In this document: piece after piece, positions 25,423 through 34,868 of the stretch
Numbering within the stretch: position 1 is the stretch's first letter
Layout: each line of letters begins with the position of its first letter
Assembly: GCF_029846115.1 (NCBI RefSeq)
Contig: NZ_JARVZZ010000001.1
Span: forward strand, 682,001 to 746,000
Reading direction: 5' to 3'
Source of the DNA: Serratia marcescens
Lineage (GTDB): Bacteria > Pseudomonadota > Gammaproteobacteria > Enterobacterales > Enterobacteriaceae
Length of the DNA stretch: 64,000 nucleotides
Position numbers and translations under genes: made by a program
The notes under the pieces: model-generated
The model's database searches: none
The model's input: only the letters and a program-made list of their open reading frames with translations
What the model was told of the DNA's origin: nothing

Positions 25423-25461
25423 CGTCATCGTTTCGTCATGTCCAAATCAAAAAAACGTCAT
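25423..25461 (+). promoter_or_regulatory. Phased CGTCAT repeats upstream of pitA, Pho-box-like
   Basis: CGTCAT occurs at 25423, 25434 and 25456, that is at spacings of 11 and 22 bases. A PhoB box consists of CTGTCAT-like heptamers in 11-bp phase. The match is partial (GTCAT core only) and the site sits 74-112 bases before the pitA start. Candidate site for PhoB or a related winged-helix regulator. Confidence 0.4.
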
Positions 25462-25534
25462 ATTTTCCTTTTCCCCGGCCCCGGTTGTCACTGATAATGC
25501 GCGGCGTTCATGTCCACAAACTGGCGTAACGCTT

Positions 25535-27037
25535 ATGCTGCATTTGTTCGCTGGCCTGGATTTCCATACCGGCCTGATGTTAATTCTCGCATTGTTGTTC
25601 GTGTTGTTTTATGAAGCCATCAACGGTTTTCATGATACGGCCAATGCGGTCGCTACAGTTATTTATACCCGCGCCATGCGCTCGCAACTTGCGGTCGTGA
25701 TGGCAGGTTTGTTCAACTTTCTTGGCGTAATGCTCGGCGGTTTGAGTGTTGCTTACGCCATCGTCCATTTGCTGCCTACCGATCTGTTGTTGAACGTCAG
25801 TTCAGCACACGGATTAGCCATGGTCTTCTCCATGCTGTTGGCGGCAATCATCTGGAACCTCGGCACCTGGTATTTCGGTCTGCCGGCCTCCAGTTCCCAT
25901 ACGCTGATAGGCGCAATCATCGGTGTCGGTTTAACCAACGCCCTGATGACCCACACTTCGGTGGTGGATGCGCTTAACGTCCCGAAAATGATTGGCATTT
26001 TCCTTTCTCTGCTGTTCTCGCCGCTGGTCGGCATGATGGTGGCGGGAGTGATGGTGTTCGCCTTGCGCCGCTATTGGAGTGGCACCAAGAAACGCCAGCG
26101 TATCCACATGACCCCTGCGGAACGTGAAAAGGTCGACGGCAAACGCAAGCCGCCGTTCTGGACCCGTATCGCACTGATCCTGTCGGCGATTGGCGTCAGC
26201 TTCTCGCACGGCGCCAACGACGGCCAGAAAGGCATCGGCCTTATCATGCTGGTGCTGATCGGCGTTGCGCCGGCCGGCTTCGTGGTCAATATGAATGCAA
26301 CCGGTTATGACATCACCCGTACGCGTGATGCCGTGGCCCACCTGCAGCAATATTACCAGCAGCACGGCGACGCGCTGTCGCATGCGGTGTCGCTGACGCC
26401 GCTGGTGCCAAGCCCGGATGACGAAGCCGCGCCTAACAAGCCGGCCGAGTTCCACTGCGACAGTTCGCGCGCCATGCCGGCGATCGAGCTGGCTCAGGGC
26501 ATGCTGACCAACCTGCAGAGCTACGATCAGCTGACGGTTGACCAGCGCAGCCACCTGCGCCGCCTGCTGATGTGCGTAACCGACACGGCGGATAAAGTCG
26601 CCAAGCTGCCGGAAACCTCATCCGCCGACCAGCGCTTCCTGAAGAACCTGCGTCAGGATCTGCTGCAAACCGTCGAGTACGCGCCGATGTGGATCATCGT
26701 CGCCGTCGCGCTGGCACTGTCGCTCGGTACTATGGTGGGCTGGAAACGCGTAGCCACCACCATCGGCGAGAAGATCGGCAAGAAAGGCATGACGTATGCC
26801 CAGGGCGTATCGGCCCAGATGACCGCGGCGCTGTCGATCGGCGTGGCGAGTTATACCGGCATGCCGGTCTCCACCACCCACGTCCTCTCTTCGGCGGTTG
26901 CCGGGACGATGATCGTGGACGGCGGCGGCGTGCAGAGCAAAACCGTGAAGAACATCCTGTTGGCCTGGGTACTGACCCTGCCAATCTCGATTCTGCTTTC
27001 CGGTGCGCTGTATTGGGTTGCGTTGAAGCTGATCTAA
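25535..27037 (+). CDS. pitA: Low-affinity inorganic phosphate transporter PitA
   Basis: This 500-residue inner-membrane protein of the PHO4/PiT family is E. coli PitA-sized. The duplicated signature is visible as [21 protein letters not shown] near the N-terminus and [16 protein letters not shown] near residue 227. Membrane segments occupy both ends, with a large hydrophilic loop at ~270-380. It imports metal-phosphate with protons. It is divergent from yhiN and convergent with uspB, exactly as in E. coli. A strong terminator follows. Confidence 0.95.
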   Translation: MLHLFAGLDFHTGLMLILALLFVLFYEAINGFHDTANAVATVIYTRAMRSQLAVVMAGLFNFLGVMLGGLSVAYAIVHLLPTDLLLNVSSAHGLAMVFSMLLAAIIWNLGTWYFGLPASSSHTLIGAIIGVGLTNALMTHTSVVDALNVPKMIGIFLSLLFSPLVGMMVAGVMVFALRRYWSGTKKRQRIHMTPAEREKVDGKRKPPFWTRIALILSAIGVSFSHGANDGQKGIGLIMLVLIGVAPAGFVVNMNATGYDITRTRDAVAHLQQYYQQHGDALSHAVSLTPLVPSPDDEAAPNKPAEFHCDSSRAMPAIELAQGMLTNLQSYDQLTVDQRSHLRRLLMCVTDTADKVAKLPETSSADQRFLKNLRQDLLQTVEYAPMWIIVAVALALSLGTMVGWKRVATTIGEKIGKKGMTYAQGVSAQMTAALSIGVASYTGMPVSTTHVLSSAVAGTMIVDGGGVQSKTVKNILLAWVLTLPISILLSGALYWVALKLI

Positions 27038-27060
27038 GCGATAAAAGCGATAAGCATGAG

Positions 27061-27089
27061 AAAGGCGGCCGCAGGGCCGCCTTTTTTTT
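27061..27089 (+). terminator. Rho-independent terminator after pitA
   Basis: GGCGGCC/GGCCGCC stem with a GCA-type loop followed by eight T residues; A residues on the left side may also let it serve the convergent uspB gene. Confidence 0.9.
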
Positions 27090-27116
27090 GCCTGCATCAA
27101 GGGAAACAGAAAGGCA

Positions 27117-27452
27117 TTAATACCAGATCATCAGCGCTATCAGGCTGATGACCACCAGGCCGCACAGGGCCGAGGTCAGCATAAACTGCCCGCGCACCCG
27201 CTCGCAGCGGCGAATAAACTCCGGATCGTGGTGCTCGACATAGCGCTGCGCAAAGATATAGCGCACCAGCCTCAGCTGCTTGCTGGGTTGCCCGTGGGCG
27301 GTGAAGAAACCGCCGCCGTCGACGTATTGGTACAGCAACGGGTCACAGCCGCGCAATACCACCAGCAGCGCGCGCAGAGAAGAGTAATACCGCACCATGT
27401 TTACCACACACACCACACATAAGGCCCAAAACAGCGCGACGGTACTGATCAT
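27117..27452 (-). CDS. uspB: Universal stress protein B
   Basis: This 111-residue protein has an N-terminal membrane segment ([16 protein letters not shown]) and a C-terminal one ([21 protein letters not shown]), flanking a hydrophilic middle ([21 protein letters not shown]). That is the UspB layout. GAGGGGG precedes the ATG. In E. coli uspB is a stationary-phase gene under sigma S and lies between pitA and uspA. Here the same neighbours are kept, but about 5 kb of other genes separate it from uspA. Function beyond ethanol and stress tolerance is not defined. Confidence 0.9.
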   Translation of the reverse strand: MISTVALFWALCVVCVVNMVRYYSSLRALLVVLRGCDPLLYQYVDGGGFFTAHGQPSKQLRLVRYIFAQRYVEHHDPEFIRRCERVRGQFMLTSALCGLVVISLIALMIWY

Positions 27453-27891
27453 GATTGCCCCCTCAAGGCGTTGTTATCCTCGGCCATCCGCCGGGTCCAA
27501 CCGCCCTACCTCATTACCCGATACTCTGCTGGAGCTTACCGCTCTCATCCCCTTTTTTGCCTGCACGGGCCACGCCCATAACCCACCGCCTCCGGAGACG
27601 TTACCGCACCGCACAGAGAGATTTGCACAGCGAGGTTCCACTCAGAGGGGAAATGATGAGGCCCATATCCATCATTGTAGGTTAATGAAACGCAAACTGG
27701 CCTGATCAGTGGATAAAATTTACCGCCACGCGCCGGGAAGTCACCCACCGGGCCGTTATAAGTGATAATCGTCCGTCTGCAATTAGTCGTTTTTCCTGGA
27801 TAGTCTATCCCGCCCCACGCCGCTGATCTTTCGCCCAACGCTGGTTAGACTCAAGTTTCCGTTACATTCACCCGCACCCAAGGAAACTGTT
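27453..27891. other. Intergenic region between uspB and the SDR gene
   Basis: This 439-base gap separates divergently transcribed genes, so it must contain both promoters. The short open frames in it have no coding character. I see no clear operator, terminator or RNA gene. It is the left junction of the block inserted between uspB and uspA relative to E. coli. Confidence 0.5.
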
Positions 27892-28665
27892 ATGGCCAAC
27901 CATTCAATCAAAGGAAAAACCGTCCTGATCGCCGGCGGCGCCAAAAATCTCGGCGGGCTGATCGCACGCGATTTAGCGGAACAAGGCGCCAAAGCGGTGG
28001 TGATCCACTACAACAGCGCCGCCTCCAAAGCCGAGGCGGATAAGACTGTCGCCGCCATCCAGGCCGCCGGGGCGCAAGGCGTCGCGCTGCAGGCCGATCT
28101 GACCACCGCGGGCGCCGTCGAGAAGCTGTTCGCCGATGCGGTCGCCGCCGTCGGCAAGCCGGATATCGCCATCAATACCGTCGGCAAAGTGCTGAAAAAA
28201 CCCATGGTCGACATCAGCGAAGCCGAGTACGACGAGATGACGGCGGTCAACGCCAAAAGCGCGTTCTTCTTCCTGAAAGAGGCGGGCAAGCATCTCAACG
28301 ACAACGGTAAAATCTGCACGCTGGTCACTTCGCTGCTCGGCGCCTTTACGCCGTTTTACGCCGCGTACGCCGGCACCAAGGCGCCGGTGGAACACTTCAC
28401 CCGCGCCGCCGCCAAAGAGTTCGGTGAACGCGGCATCTCCGTGACCGCCATCGGCCCGGGCCCAATGGATACGCCGTTCTTCTATCCGGCCGAAGGCGCC
28501 GATGCAGTGGCGTATCACCAAAGCGCAGCCGCGTTGTCACCGTTCAGTAAAACCGGCCTGACCGACATCCAGGATGTGGTGCCGTTCGTTCGCCACCTGG
28601 TCAGCGACGGCTGGTGGATAACCGGCCAAACCATCCTGATCAACGGCGGCTACACCACCAAATAA
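27892..28665 (+). CDS. Short-chain dehydrogenase/reductase (SDR) family oxidoreductase
   Basis: This 257-residue Rossmann protein has the NAD(P) motif GGAKNLGG (15-22), an altered form of TGxxxGxG. NTVGKV replaces the usual NNAG. The active-site Tyr-Lys of SDRs, YxxxK, appears as YAGTK after LVTSLLGAF (catalytic Ser in TS). The C-terminal WWITGQTILINGGYTTK is standard. AAGGA precedes the ATG. Substrate unknown. It heads the block of genes inserted between uspB and uspA and is separated by 65 bases from the small membrane gene behind it. Confidence 0.9.
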   Translation: MANHSIKGKTVLIAGGAKNLGGLIARDLAEQGAKAVVIHYNSAASKAEADKTVAAIQAAGAQGVALQADLTTAGAVEKLFADAVAAVGKPDIAINTVGKVLKKPMVDISEAEYDEMTAVNAKSAFFFLKEAGKHLNDNGKICTLVTSLLGAFTPFYAAYAGTKAPVEHFTRAAAKEFGERGISVTAIGPGPMDTPFFYPAEGADAVAYHQSAAALSPFSKTGLTDIQDVVPFVRHLVSDGWWITGQTILINGGYTTK

Positions 28666-28730
28666 CGCTGAATGGGGGCGGCGCGTCTGGCACCGCCCCA
28701 GCCAGAAAGCGCAGCGTAGAGGATATTGCA

Positions 28731-29000
28731 ATGCACATGCTGATGGTTATTGGTGGAGGCGCGGTTCTCCTGGGAGTGTTCGTGCTGTTTGGCTGGCTCT
28801 GGGGCGCCAGCGCGGCGGGTATGGCGCTGGCGGCCAAAATTTTCGTGCCGGCCTGGCTGCTGATCGCAGGAGTCAATATGTGGGTAGGCGTCGCCCACGC
28901 GGGCTACAGCGTGCGGGCAGAATTGCCGATCCTGCTGCTGGTGTTCGCGATCCCCGCCGCCATCGCCGCGCTGGTATTCTGGCGCCTCGTTCATGTCTGA
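28731..29000 (+). CDS. Small three-helix membrane protein of unknown function
   Basis: I place the start at the ATG at 28731, preceded by AGAGGA; a longer in-frame start would run through the intergenic space. The 89-residue product is almost entirely hydrophobic, with three segments (VIGGGAVLLGVFVLFGWLW, IFVPAWLLIAGVNMWVGVA, ILLLVFAIPAAIAALVFW). Its end overlaps the Kef-type antiporter start by 8 bases, so it is probably co-translated with it and may be an accessory subunit. I do not recognise the family. Confidence 0.75.
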   Translation: MHMLMVIGGGAVLLGVFVLFGWLWGASAAGMALAAKIFVPAWLLIAGVNMWVGVAHAGYSVRAELPILLLVFAIPAAIAALVFWRLVHV

Positions 29001-30747
29001 AAGCGCCGGCGATCTGCTCAACGTAGTGACGCTACTGGGCGCCGCGGTGGTGGCCGTGCCGCTGTTCAAACGGTTGGGGCTGGGTTCGGTGCTGGGTTAT
29101 CTGGCCGCCGGTTTGGCGATTGGGCCGTTCGGCTTCGGTTTGTTCAACGACGCGCAGACCATCCTGCACACCGCCGAGCTTGGGGTGGTGATGTTTCTCT
29201 TCGTCATCGGCCTGGAGATGCGGCCTTCTCATCTGTGGAACATGCGGCGCGACATTTTCGGCCTGGGCAGCCTGCAGGTGTTGAGCTGCGGGCTGCTGCT
29301 CACCGCCATCGGCGTGGTCTTCGGTTTTTCACTGGCCATCTCGTTCGTTTGCGGCATGGGGTTCGTGCTGACGTCTACCGCCATCGTCATGCAGCTGTTG
29401 GGCGAGCGCGGCGACATCGCCAGCCCGCGCGGGCAGAAAATCGTCGCCGTATTGCTGTTTGAAGATCTGATGATTGTCCCGCTGCTGGCGCTGGTGGCGT
29501 TCCTCTCGCCGGCCGATTCATCAACGCCGGTATCCGGTTCCGCCTGGGGCGGCATCGCCATCGCCGCCGGTGCGCTGGCCGCGCTGGTGGCGGCCGGCAT
29601 CTGGCTGCTGAACCCGCTGTTTCGCATTCTGGCGAACGCCAAAGCGCGCGAAGTGATGACCGCAGCCGCGCTGCTGGTGGTGCTCGGCGCCGCTTTGCTG
29701 ATGCAACTGGGTGGCCTCTCCATGGCCATGGGCGCCTTTTTGGCCGGCGTGCTGCTGTCGGAATCGACGTTCCGCCATCAACTCGAAGCCGACATTGAGC
29801 CCTTTCGCGGTTTGCTGTTGGGGTTGTTCTTTCTCGGCGTCGGCATGTCGCTCGATCTGGCCGTGGTGGCGCGCAACTGGCCGCTGATCGTCAGCGGCGT
29901 GCTGGCGATGATGTTGATCAAAGGCCTGTGCATCTACTGCGTGGCGCGGTTGGCGAGAAGCTCGCACGGCGATGCTCTCGACCGTGCCGTGCTCATGGCA
30001 CAAGGGGGAGAATTCGCTTTTGTGCTGTTCGCCGCCGCGCTGGCCAACCATGTGCTGCCAGCGGAAACCAACGCCAACATGACGGCCGTCGTGGTGCTGT
30101 CGATGGCGTTGACACCGCTGGTGGTGCTGATTCACCAACGGCTGCGCGCCTCGTCCGGCGCCTCGTTGGACGGCGCTGAACAGCCCGCAGGCTTGACCAA
30201 CAGCGTGCTGATCGTCGGATTCGGCCGCTTTGGCCAGATAGTCAGCCAGCACGTTTTGGCGATGGGCGCCGATATCGCCATCATCGACCACGAACCCCAG
30301 GTTGCCCGCGACGCGCAAGAATTCGGCTTCAAGGTTTACTATGGCGACGGCGCACGCATAGATGTGCTGCATGCGGCAGGTGCCGATCACGCCCGCGCCA
30401 TCTTGGTTTGCCTTGACGATCCGCTCGCTGCCACGCAGATTGTCGAACACGCCAAAAGCCATTTCCCACAAGCCCGCGTGCTGGCTCGCGCTTACGATCG
30501 CGAACATGCCATCGCTTTGATCAAGGCCGACGTGGATTACCAAATTCGCGCCACCTTCGAGTCCGCCATGTCTTTCGGGCATGAGGCCGTCATGGCATTG
30601 GGCACCGATCCGGAAACCGCTACGGACCTGATGGCCGAACTACGGCGCAAGGACGCCGAACGTTTGGCGATGGAAGTGTCCGGCGGCATTTACGCCGGCA
30701 CATCGATGATTTTGGGCAATGCGCCGACCAAAACGAAGAAGGAATGA
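28993..30747 (+). CDS. CPA2 monovalent cation:proton antiporter, KefB/KefC-type
   Basis: This 584-residue protein has an N-terminal Na+/H+-exchanger domain of ~12 helices (residues ~10-385), containing GYLAAGLAIGPFGFG and the FEDLMIVPLLALVAF ion-path region. A C-terminal RCK/TrkA-N Rossmann domain starts at VLIVGFGRFGQIVSQHVL (~400) and includes YGDGARIDVLHAAGA. It resembles glutathione-gated K+ efflux systems but no kefF/kefG-type oxidoreductase ancillary gene is adjacent. The small membrane protein upstream may substitute, which is inference. It overlaps the DUF924 gene by 4 bases. Confidence 0.9.
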   Translation: MSESAGDLLNVVTLLGAAVVAVPLFKRLGLGSVLGYLAAGLAIGPFGFGLFNDAQTILHTAELGVVMFLFVIGLEMRPSHLWNMRRDIFGLGSLQVLSCGLLLTAIGVVFGFSLAISFVCGMGFVLTSTAIVMQLLGERGDIASPRGQKIVAVLLFEDLMIVPLLALVAFLSPADSSTPVSGSAWGGIAIAAGALAALVAAGIWLLNPLFRILANAKAREVMTAAALLVVLGAALLMQLGGLSMAMGAFLAGVLLSESTFRHQLEADIEPFRGLLLGLFFLGVGMSLDLAVVARNWPLIVSGVLAMMLIKGLCIYCVARLARSSHGDALDRAVLMAQGGEFAFVLFAAALANHVLPAETNANMTAVVVLSMALTPLVVLIHQRLRASSGASLDGAEQPAGLTNSVLIVGFGRFGQIVSQHVLAMGADIAIIDHEPQVARDAQEFGFKVYYGDGARIDVLHAAGADHARAILVCLDDPLAATQIVEHAKSHFPQARVLARAYDREHAIALIKADVDYQIRATFESAMSFGHEAVMALGTDPETATDLMAELRRKDAERLAMEVSGGIYAGTSMILGNAPTKTKKE

Positions 30748-31334
30748 CTGGCATGCAGACCTTTTTCCGCCGGCGCAGCGATGCGCTCGCGGCCAATAAT
30801 CAAACGGCCGATGAGATGATTCGGTTTTGGCGAGACGCCGGCGCCGGTCAATGGTTCCGGCAGGATCTGCGCTTCGACCAACATTTTCGTACACGCTTTT
30901 TGGGCCTGCATCTGGCGGCGGCCCGGCGTGAACGTGACGACTGGCTCAAAGCGCCGGAAAGTGCGCTGGCGCTGATAATCCTGCTCGACCAATTTCCACG
31001 CAATGCTTTTCGCAATACCGCCCACATGTACGCCACCGATCCGCTGGCACGCCGCTTCGCCCGCATCGCCGTTACGGCGAGCTACATGCAGGCCGTCGAG
31101 CCGGCGTTGCGCCTGTTTTTTTGCCTGCCGTTCGCCCACTCGGAAAATCTCGCCGATCAGGATCTGTCCGTAGCGCTAAACTCTCAACTGGGGTCGGCCG
31201 AACGTGCGCATGCCGAGGAGCACCGCGATATCATCCGCCGTTTCGGTCGTTTCCCGCATCGCAATCGGCTGCTGCTGCGCGATACGACTGAGCAGGAGCA
31301 AGCCTTCCTGGAACAAGGAGGGTTTTCCGGATAA
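30744..31334 (+). CDS. DUF924 family protein
   Basis: This 196-residue helical protein has the DUF924 marks: FWRDAGAGQWFRQDLRFDQ, then LALIILLDQFPRNAFRNTA and MYATDPLAR, and FFCLPFAHSE in the C-terminal half. The family has a TPR-like alpha-helical fold and no settled function. Its start overlaps the antiporter stop (ATGA), giving an operon of small membrane protein, antiporter and DUF924. The coupling suggests a role connected with cation or thiol stress, but that is only inference. Confidence 0.9.
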   Translation: MTGMQTFFRRRSDALAANNQTADEMIRFWRDAGAGQWFRQDLRFDQHFRTRFLGLHLAAARRERDDWLKAPESALALIILLDQFPRNAFRNTAHMYATDPLARRFARIAVTASYMQAVEPALRLFFCLPFAHSENLADQDLSVALNSQLGSAERAHAEEHRDIIRRFGRFPHRNRLLLRDTTEQEQAFLEQGGFSG

Positions 31335-31382
31335 CTCCGCTGGAAGACATTAAACAACAACAAGGACAATACAGGCGCACCA

Positions 31383-32291
31383 ATGGACAGATTCAATCAA
31401 TACCGCGTATTCGTACAGGTGGCGGAAATGGGCAGCTTTATCCGGGCAGCCCATGCGCTGGAGATACCGCGCGCCTCGGTGTCCGCCGCCGTGCAACAAC
31501 TGGAAACGCAGCTGGGCGTGCGCCTGCTGCACCGCACCACGCGGCAGGTGCGGCTGACCGCCGACGGCGAACAGCTGCTCGAGCGGCTGCGCCCGCTGCT
31601 GGCCGAGGTGGAAGACATCGATCAGTCATTTCAGGCCAGCCAGCGCCAGGCCTCCGGCCGGCTCAGCGTCGATGTGCCGAGCCGCATCGCCCGCCGGATG
31701 ATCGCCCCGGCGCTGCCCGGCCTGCTGCGGCGCCACCCTCATCTGCAGCTGGTACTCGGCTCCGCCGATCGCGCCATCGATCTGGTCCAGGAAGGGGTCG
31801 ACTGCGCGGTGCGCGTCGGCGATCTGCACGACAGCAGCCTGGTGATGCGCCCGCTCGGCCATATCGCGCTGATCAACTGCGCCAGCCCCGCCTACCTGAG
31901 CGAATTCGGCCATCCGCGCCAGCCCGGCGATCTCGTCGAGGGGCACTGGAGCATCGGCTACGCCTCGCCCAAAACCGGCCGTGAGTCCCCCTGGGAATAC
32001 CTGACCGACGACGGCCATACGCAACGGCTCGAATTGCCCAGCCGGGTGGTGGTCAACAACGCCGAAAGCTACATCGCCTGCTGCCGCGCCGGGCTGGGGC
32101 TGATGCAGATCCCGCGCTACGACGTGCAACACCTGCTCGACGCCGGTGAACTGGTAGAAGTCCTGCCCGGTTACCGCGCCGCCTCCATGCCGATCGCCCT
32201 GATCTACCCCCATCGCCGCCAGCGATCGCGCCGCCTGGCGGTGTTTCATGAGTGGTTTGAAAGCCTGCTGCAGCCGCATCTGGAGCGCTGA
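31383..32291 (+). CDS. LysR-family transcriptional regulator
   Basis: This 302-residue regulator has an N-terminal winged HTH (FNQYRVFVQVAEMGSFIRAA, then IPRASVSAAVQQLETQLGVRLLHRTTR), followed by the effector-binding domain (SGRLSVDVPSRIARRMIAP; YPHRRQRSRRLAVFHEWF). It belongs to the large group related to DsdC/AaeR-type regulators with an LHRTTR motif. It follows the DUF924 gene on the same strand by 48 bases. Target and inducer unknown. Confidence 0.9.
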   Translation: MDRFNQYRVFVQVAEMGSFIRAAHALEIPRASVSAAVQQLETQLGVRLLHRTTRQVRLTADGEQLLERLRPLLAEVEDIDQSFQASQRQASGRLSVDVPSRIARRMIAPALPGLLRRHPHLQLVLGSADRAIDLVQEGVDCAVRVGDLHDSSLVMRPLGHIALINCASPAYLSEFGHPRQPGDLVEGHWSIGYASPKTGRESPWEYLTDDGHTQRLELPSRVVVNNAESYIACCRAGLGLMQIPRYDVQHLLDAGELVEVLPGYRAASMPIALIYPHRRQRSRRLAVFHEWFESLLQPHLER

Positions 32292-32558
32292 TTGCACATT
32301 TAGCGCTATACTTTGTTTAATAACGCTTATAATTCAAGCGGTCAGACCGTCAGCATCCGCATAACCCATAGGCTTTTACGCCGCGCGGGTGTACAACGAA
32401 AGGTATCGGGCGGAGAGATTTTCGATGCGGCGCAGTGTGATCGCCCCAACATATCATTGCGTTATCCGAATGATACTATGGAACCAAAAGCGCCAGGCGG
32501 GTAAACGGAACGCCTGCTAACCCTTTTTAATCGGCATGTTTATGGAAGGAGTATTCTT
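32292..32558 (+). promoter_or_regulatory. uspA upstream region
   Basis: This 267-base gap ends in a clear ribosome-binding site (GGAAGGAG at 32543-32550) for uspA. Two TATA-like hexamers (TATACT near 32309 and TATAAT at 32328-32333) are present without good -35 boxes. No operator recognised. Confidence 0.4.
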
Positions 32559-32996
32559 ATGGCTTACAAACACATACTGATCGCGGTGGACCTATCCCCG
32601 GAAAGCAAGATCCTGGTAGAAAAAGCCGTCTCGATGGCGCGGCCGTACAACGCTAAAGTTTCTCTGATCCACGTCGATGTCAACTATTCCGACCTCTATA
32701 CCGGCCTTATCGACGTCAATCTCGGCGACATGCAAAAACGCATCTCCGAGGAAACCCATCAGGCGCTGACCGAGCTGTCGCAGAACGCCGGCTACCCGAT
32801 CACCGAGACCCTGAGCGGCAGCGGCGATCTGGCGCAGGTATTGGTCGATGCCATCAAGAAATACGACATGGACCTGGTGCTGTGTGGCCACCACCAGGAC
32901 TTCTGGAGCAAGCTGATGTCTTCCGCTCGCCAGCTGATCAATACCGTGCACATCGATATGCTGATCGTGCCGCTGCGCGATGAAGAAGACGAATAA
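32559..32996 (+). CDS. uspA: Universal stress protein A
   Basis: This 145-residue protein is near E. coli UspA in length and sequence: it begins [21 protein letters not shown] and contains [26 protein letters not shown]. UspA is a cytoplasmic dimer of the non-ATP-binding Usp class, induced by growth arrest and diverse stresses. A good terminator follows. The gene remains in the E. coli-type backbone order but is split from uspB by the 27892-32291 insertion. Confidence 0.95.
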   Translation: MAYKHILIAVDLSPESKILVEKAVSMARPYNAKVSLIHVDVNYSDLYTGLIDVNLGDMQKRISEETHQALTELSQNAGYPITETLSGSGDLAQVLVDAIKKYDMDLVLCGHHQDFWSKLMSSARQLINTVHIDMLIVPLRDEEDE

Positions 32997-33023
32997 AGTA
33001 AGCACTTGCTAACTTAATTGCCC

Positions 33024-33049
33024 AACGCCCGCGCCCTGCGGGCGTTTTT
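33024..33049 (+). terminator. Rho-independent terminator after uspA
   Basis: Perfect stem AACGCCCGC/GCGGGCGTT with a 5-base loop, followed by a T-tract. Confidence 0.9.
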
Positions 33050-33195
33050 CATGCCGCCATGCCGATTAATCGCTTGATAATCAACCGCCCTCCGATGATA
33101 TAGTCGCTAAAGACACAACATCCTCCCCCGGGCATCGCCTATACCCATATCTATAAGAAATAGCGGGGGAAATTTAATGCGAAAAGGAGTTATCC

Positions 33196-34539
33196 ATGGA
33201 ATATGCCGTATCGGTAGAGTCTTTCCTGTCCTCGTTACAACGCCATAACCCCCACCAGCCGGAATATTTGCAGGCGGTGCGCGAAGTATTCACCTCGCTG
33301 TGGCCGTTTATCGAACGCAACCCGCGCTATCGCGAACAGGCGCTGCTGGAGCGCCTGGTGGAGCCCGAGCGCGTCATTCAGTTCCGCGTCAGCTGGGTGG
33401 ACGATCGCGGCCAGGTGCAGGTCAACCGCGCCTTCCGCGTACAGTTCAACTCGGCCATCGGCCCCTACAAGGGCGGCATGCGCTTCCACCCGTCGGTAAA
33501 CCTGTCGATCCTGAAGTTCCTCGGTTTTGAGCAGACCTTCAAGAACGCGTTGACCACCCTGCCGATGGGCGGCGGCAAAGGCGGTTCCGATTTCGATCCC
33601 AAGGGTAAAAGCCAGGGCGAGATCATGCGCTTCTGCCAGGCGCTGATGACCGAGCTGTACCGCCATCTGGGGCCGGACACCGACGTGCCGGCCGGCGATA
33701 TCGGCGTCGGCGGCCGCGAAGTCGGCTTTATGGCCGGCATGATGAAAAAACTGTCCAACAATACCGCCTGCGTATTTACCGGCAAGGGCCTCTCCTTCGG
33801 CGGCAGCCTGATCCGCCCCGAGGCGACCGGCTATGGCCTGGTGTACTTCACCGACGCCATGCTGCAGCGCCACGGCCTGGGCTTTGAGGGCATGCGGGTG
33901 GCGGTATCCGGCTCCGGCAACGTGGCGCAGTACACCATCGAGAAAGCGCTGGAGCTGGATGCGCGCGTGATCACCGTGTCGGATTCCGGCGGCACCCTGG
34001 TGGACGAAGACGGCTTCACCACCGAGAAGCTGGCGCACCTGGCGGAGATCAAAAACCAGCGCTACGGCCGGGTGGCGGACTACGCCCGCGAACGCGGCCT
34101 GACCTATCTGGCGGGCCAGCAGCCGTGGAACGTGCCGGTGGATATCGCCCTGCCGTGCGCCACCCAGAACGAACTGGATCTCGAGGCGGCGCAGACGCTG
34201 ATCCGCAACGGAGTGAAGGCGGTCGCGGAAGGCGCCAACATGCCGACCACCATCCAGGCCACCGACGCCTTCCTCGACGCCGGCGTGCTGTTCGCGCCGG
34301 GCAAGGCGGCCAACGCCGGCGGGGTGGCCACCTCGGGGCTGGAGATGGCGCAAAACGCCGCGCGCATCGGCTGGCGGGCAGAGAAAGTGGATGTACGTTT
34401 ACAACATATCATGGCCGATATTCACCACGCCTGCGTGGAATACGGCGGCGAAGGCAAGCAAACCCACTACGTGCACGGCGCGAATATCGCCGGTTTCGTC
34501 AAGGTCGCGGACGCCATGCTGGCGCAGGGCGTGCTGTAA
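33196..34539 (+). CDS. gdhA: NADP-specific glutamate dehydrogenase
   Basis: This 447-residue protein has the length of hexameric GdhA. The active-site segment PMGGGKGGSDFDPKGKS carries the catalytic lysine. PAGDIGVGGREVGFM and the Rossmann VAVSGSGNVAQYTIEKA are also visible, and the C-terminal GKAANAGGVATSGLEM is typical. It makes glutamate from 2-oxoglutarate and ammonia. AAAAGGAG precedes the ATG. A TTGATA/TATAGT pair (33074-33104, 19-base spacer) is a weak promoter candidate. It is not at this location in E. coli. Confidence 0.95.
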   Translation: MEYAVSVESFLSSLQRHNPHQPEYLQAVREVFTSLWPFIERNPRYREQALLERLVEPERVIQFRVSWVDDRGQVQVNRAFRVQFNSAIGPYKGGMRFHPSVNLSILKFLGFEQTFKNALTTLPMGGGKGGSDFDPKGKSQGEIMRFCQALMTELYRHLGPDTDVPAGDIGVGGREVGFMAGMMKKLSNNTACVFTGKGLSFGGSLIRPEATGYGLVYFTDAMLQRHGLGFEGMRVAVSGSGNVAQYTIEKALELDARVITVSDSGGTLVDEDGFTTEKLAHLAEIKNQRYGRVADYARERGLTYLAGQQPWNVPVDIALPCATQNELDLEAAQTLIRNGVKAVAEGANMPTTIQATDAFLDAGVLFAPGKAANAGGVATSGLEMAQNAARIGWRAEKVDVRLQHIMADIHHACVEYGGEGKQTHYVHGANIAGFVKVADAMLAQGVL

Positions 34540-34583
34540 TCCGCCTTAAAGGTGATCTTGTTCACACATCGATTAAATGCTTC

Positions 34584-34612
34584 AATGCCGGCCTCTGCGC
34601 CGGCATTTTTTT
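34584..34612 (+). terminator. Rho-independent terminator after gdhA
   Basis: ATGCCGGC/GCCGGCAT stem followed by seven T residues. Confidence 0.9.
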
Positions 34613-34687
34613 ATGCTTTCACGCCATCCAAATGATGCCGATACGTTAAATAAAAGTTAATAATAGGTTATTTATTGCTTCTTAATC

Positions 34688-34776
34688 GGTAGTAAATTTA
34701 CCACCACCAAATAATTAAACATTTATTTAACATTAAATACGCCATTATTTTACTTAAATGTGCGCAGATCACATTT
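34688..34776. promoter_or_regulatory. Two dyad operators upstream of the sugar ABC cluster (candidate)
   Basis: In the AT-rich gap before 34869 there is an 18-base near-palindrome at 34688-34705 (GTAAATTTAC core, one mismatch in each arm). A second dyad at 34756-34776 is AAATGTG-N7-CACATTT. The second looks like a CRP site but its centre is one base short (TGTGC-N5-TCACA). Either could be bound by CRP or a dedicated repressor. No regulator gene is present in the cluster. Confidence 0.4.
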
Positions 34777-34868
34777 CATTAACTTCAGCTACGCCCCCTC
34801 TTCCATTCCTTTGTAATCTGCAGCGGTGGAAAAACCGCCACCCCTACAGATAAAAAAAGGTACAGCTA

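Noticed and set aside
34756..34776. CRP binding site upstream of the sugar operon
   Set aside because: Spacing between TGTG and CACA halves is one base short of the CRP consensus; kept only as an unspecified dyad.
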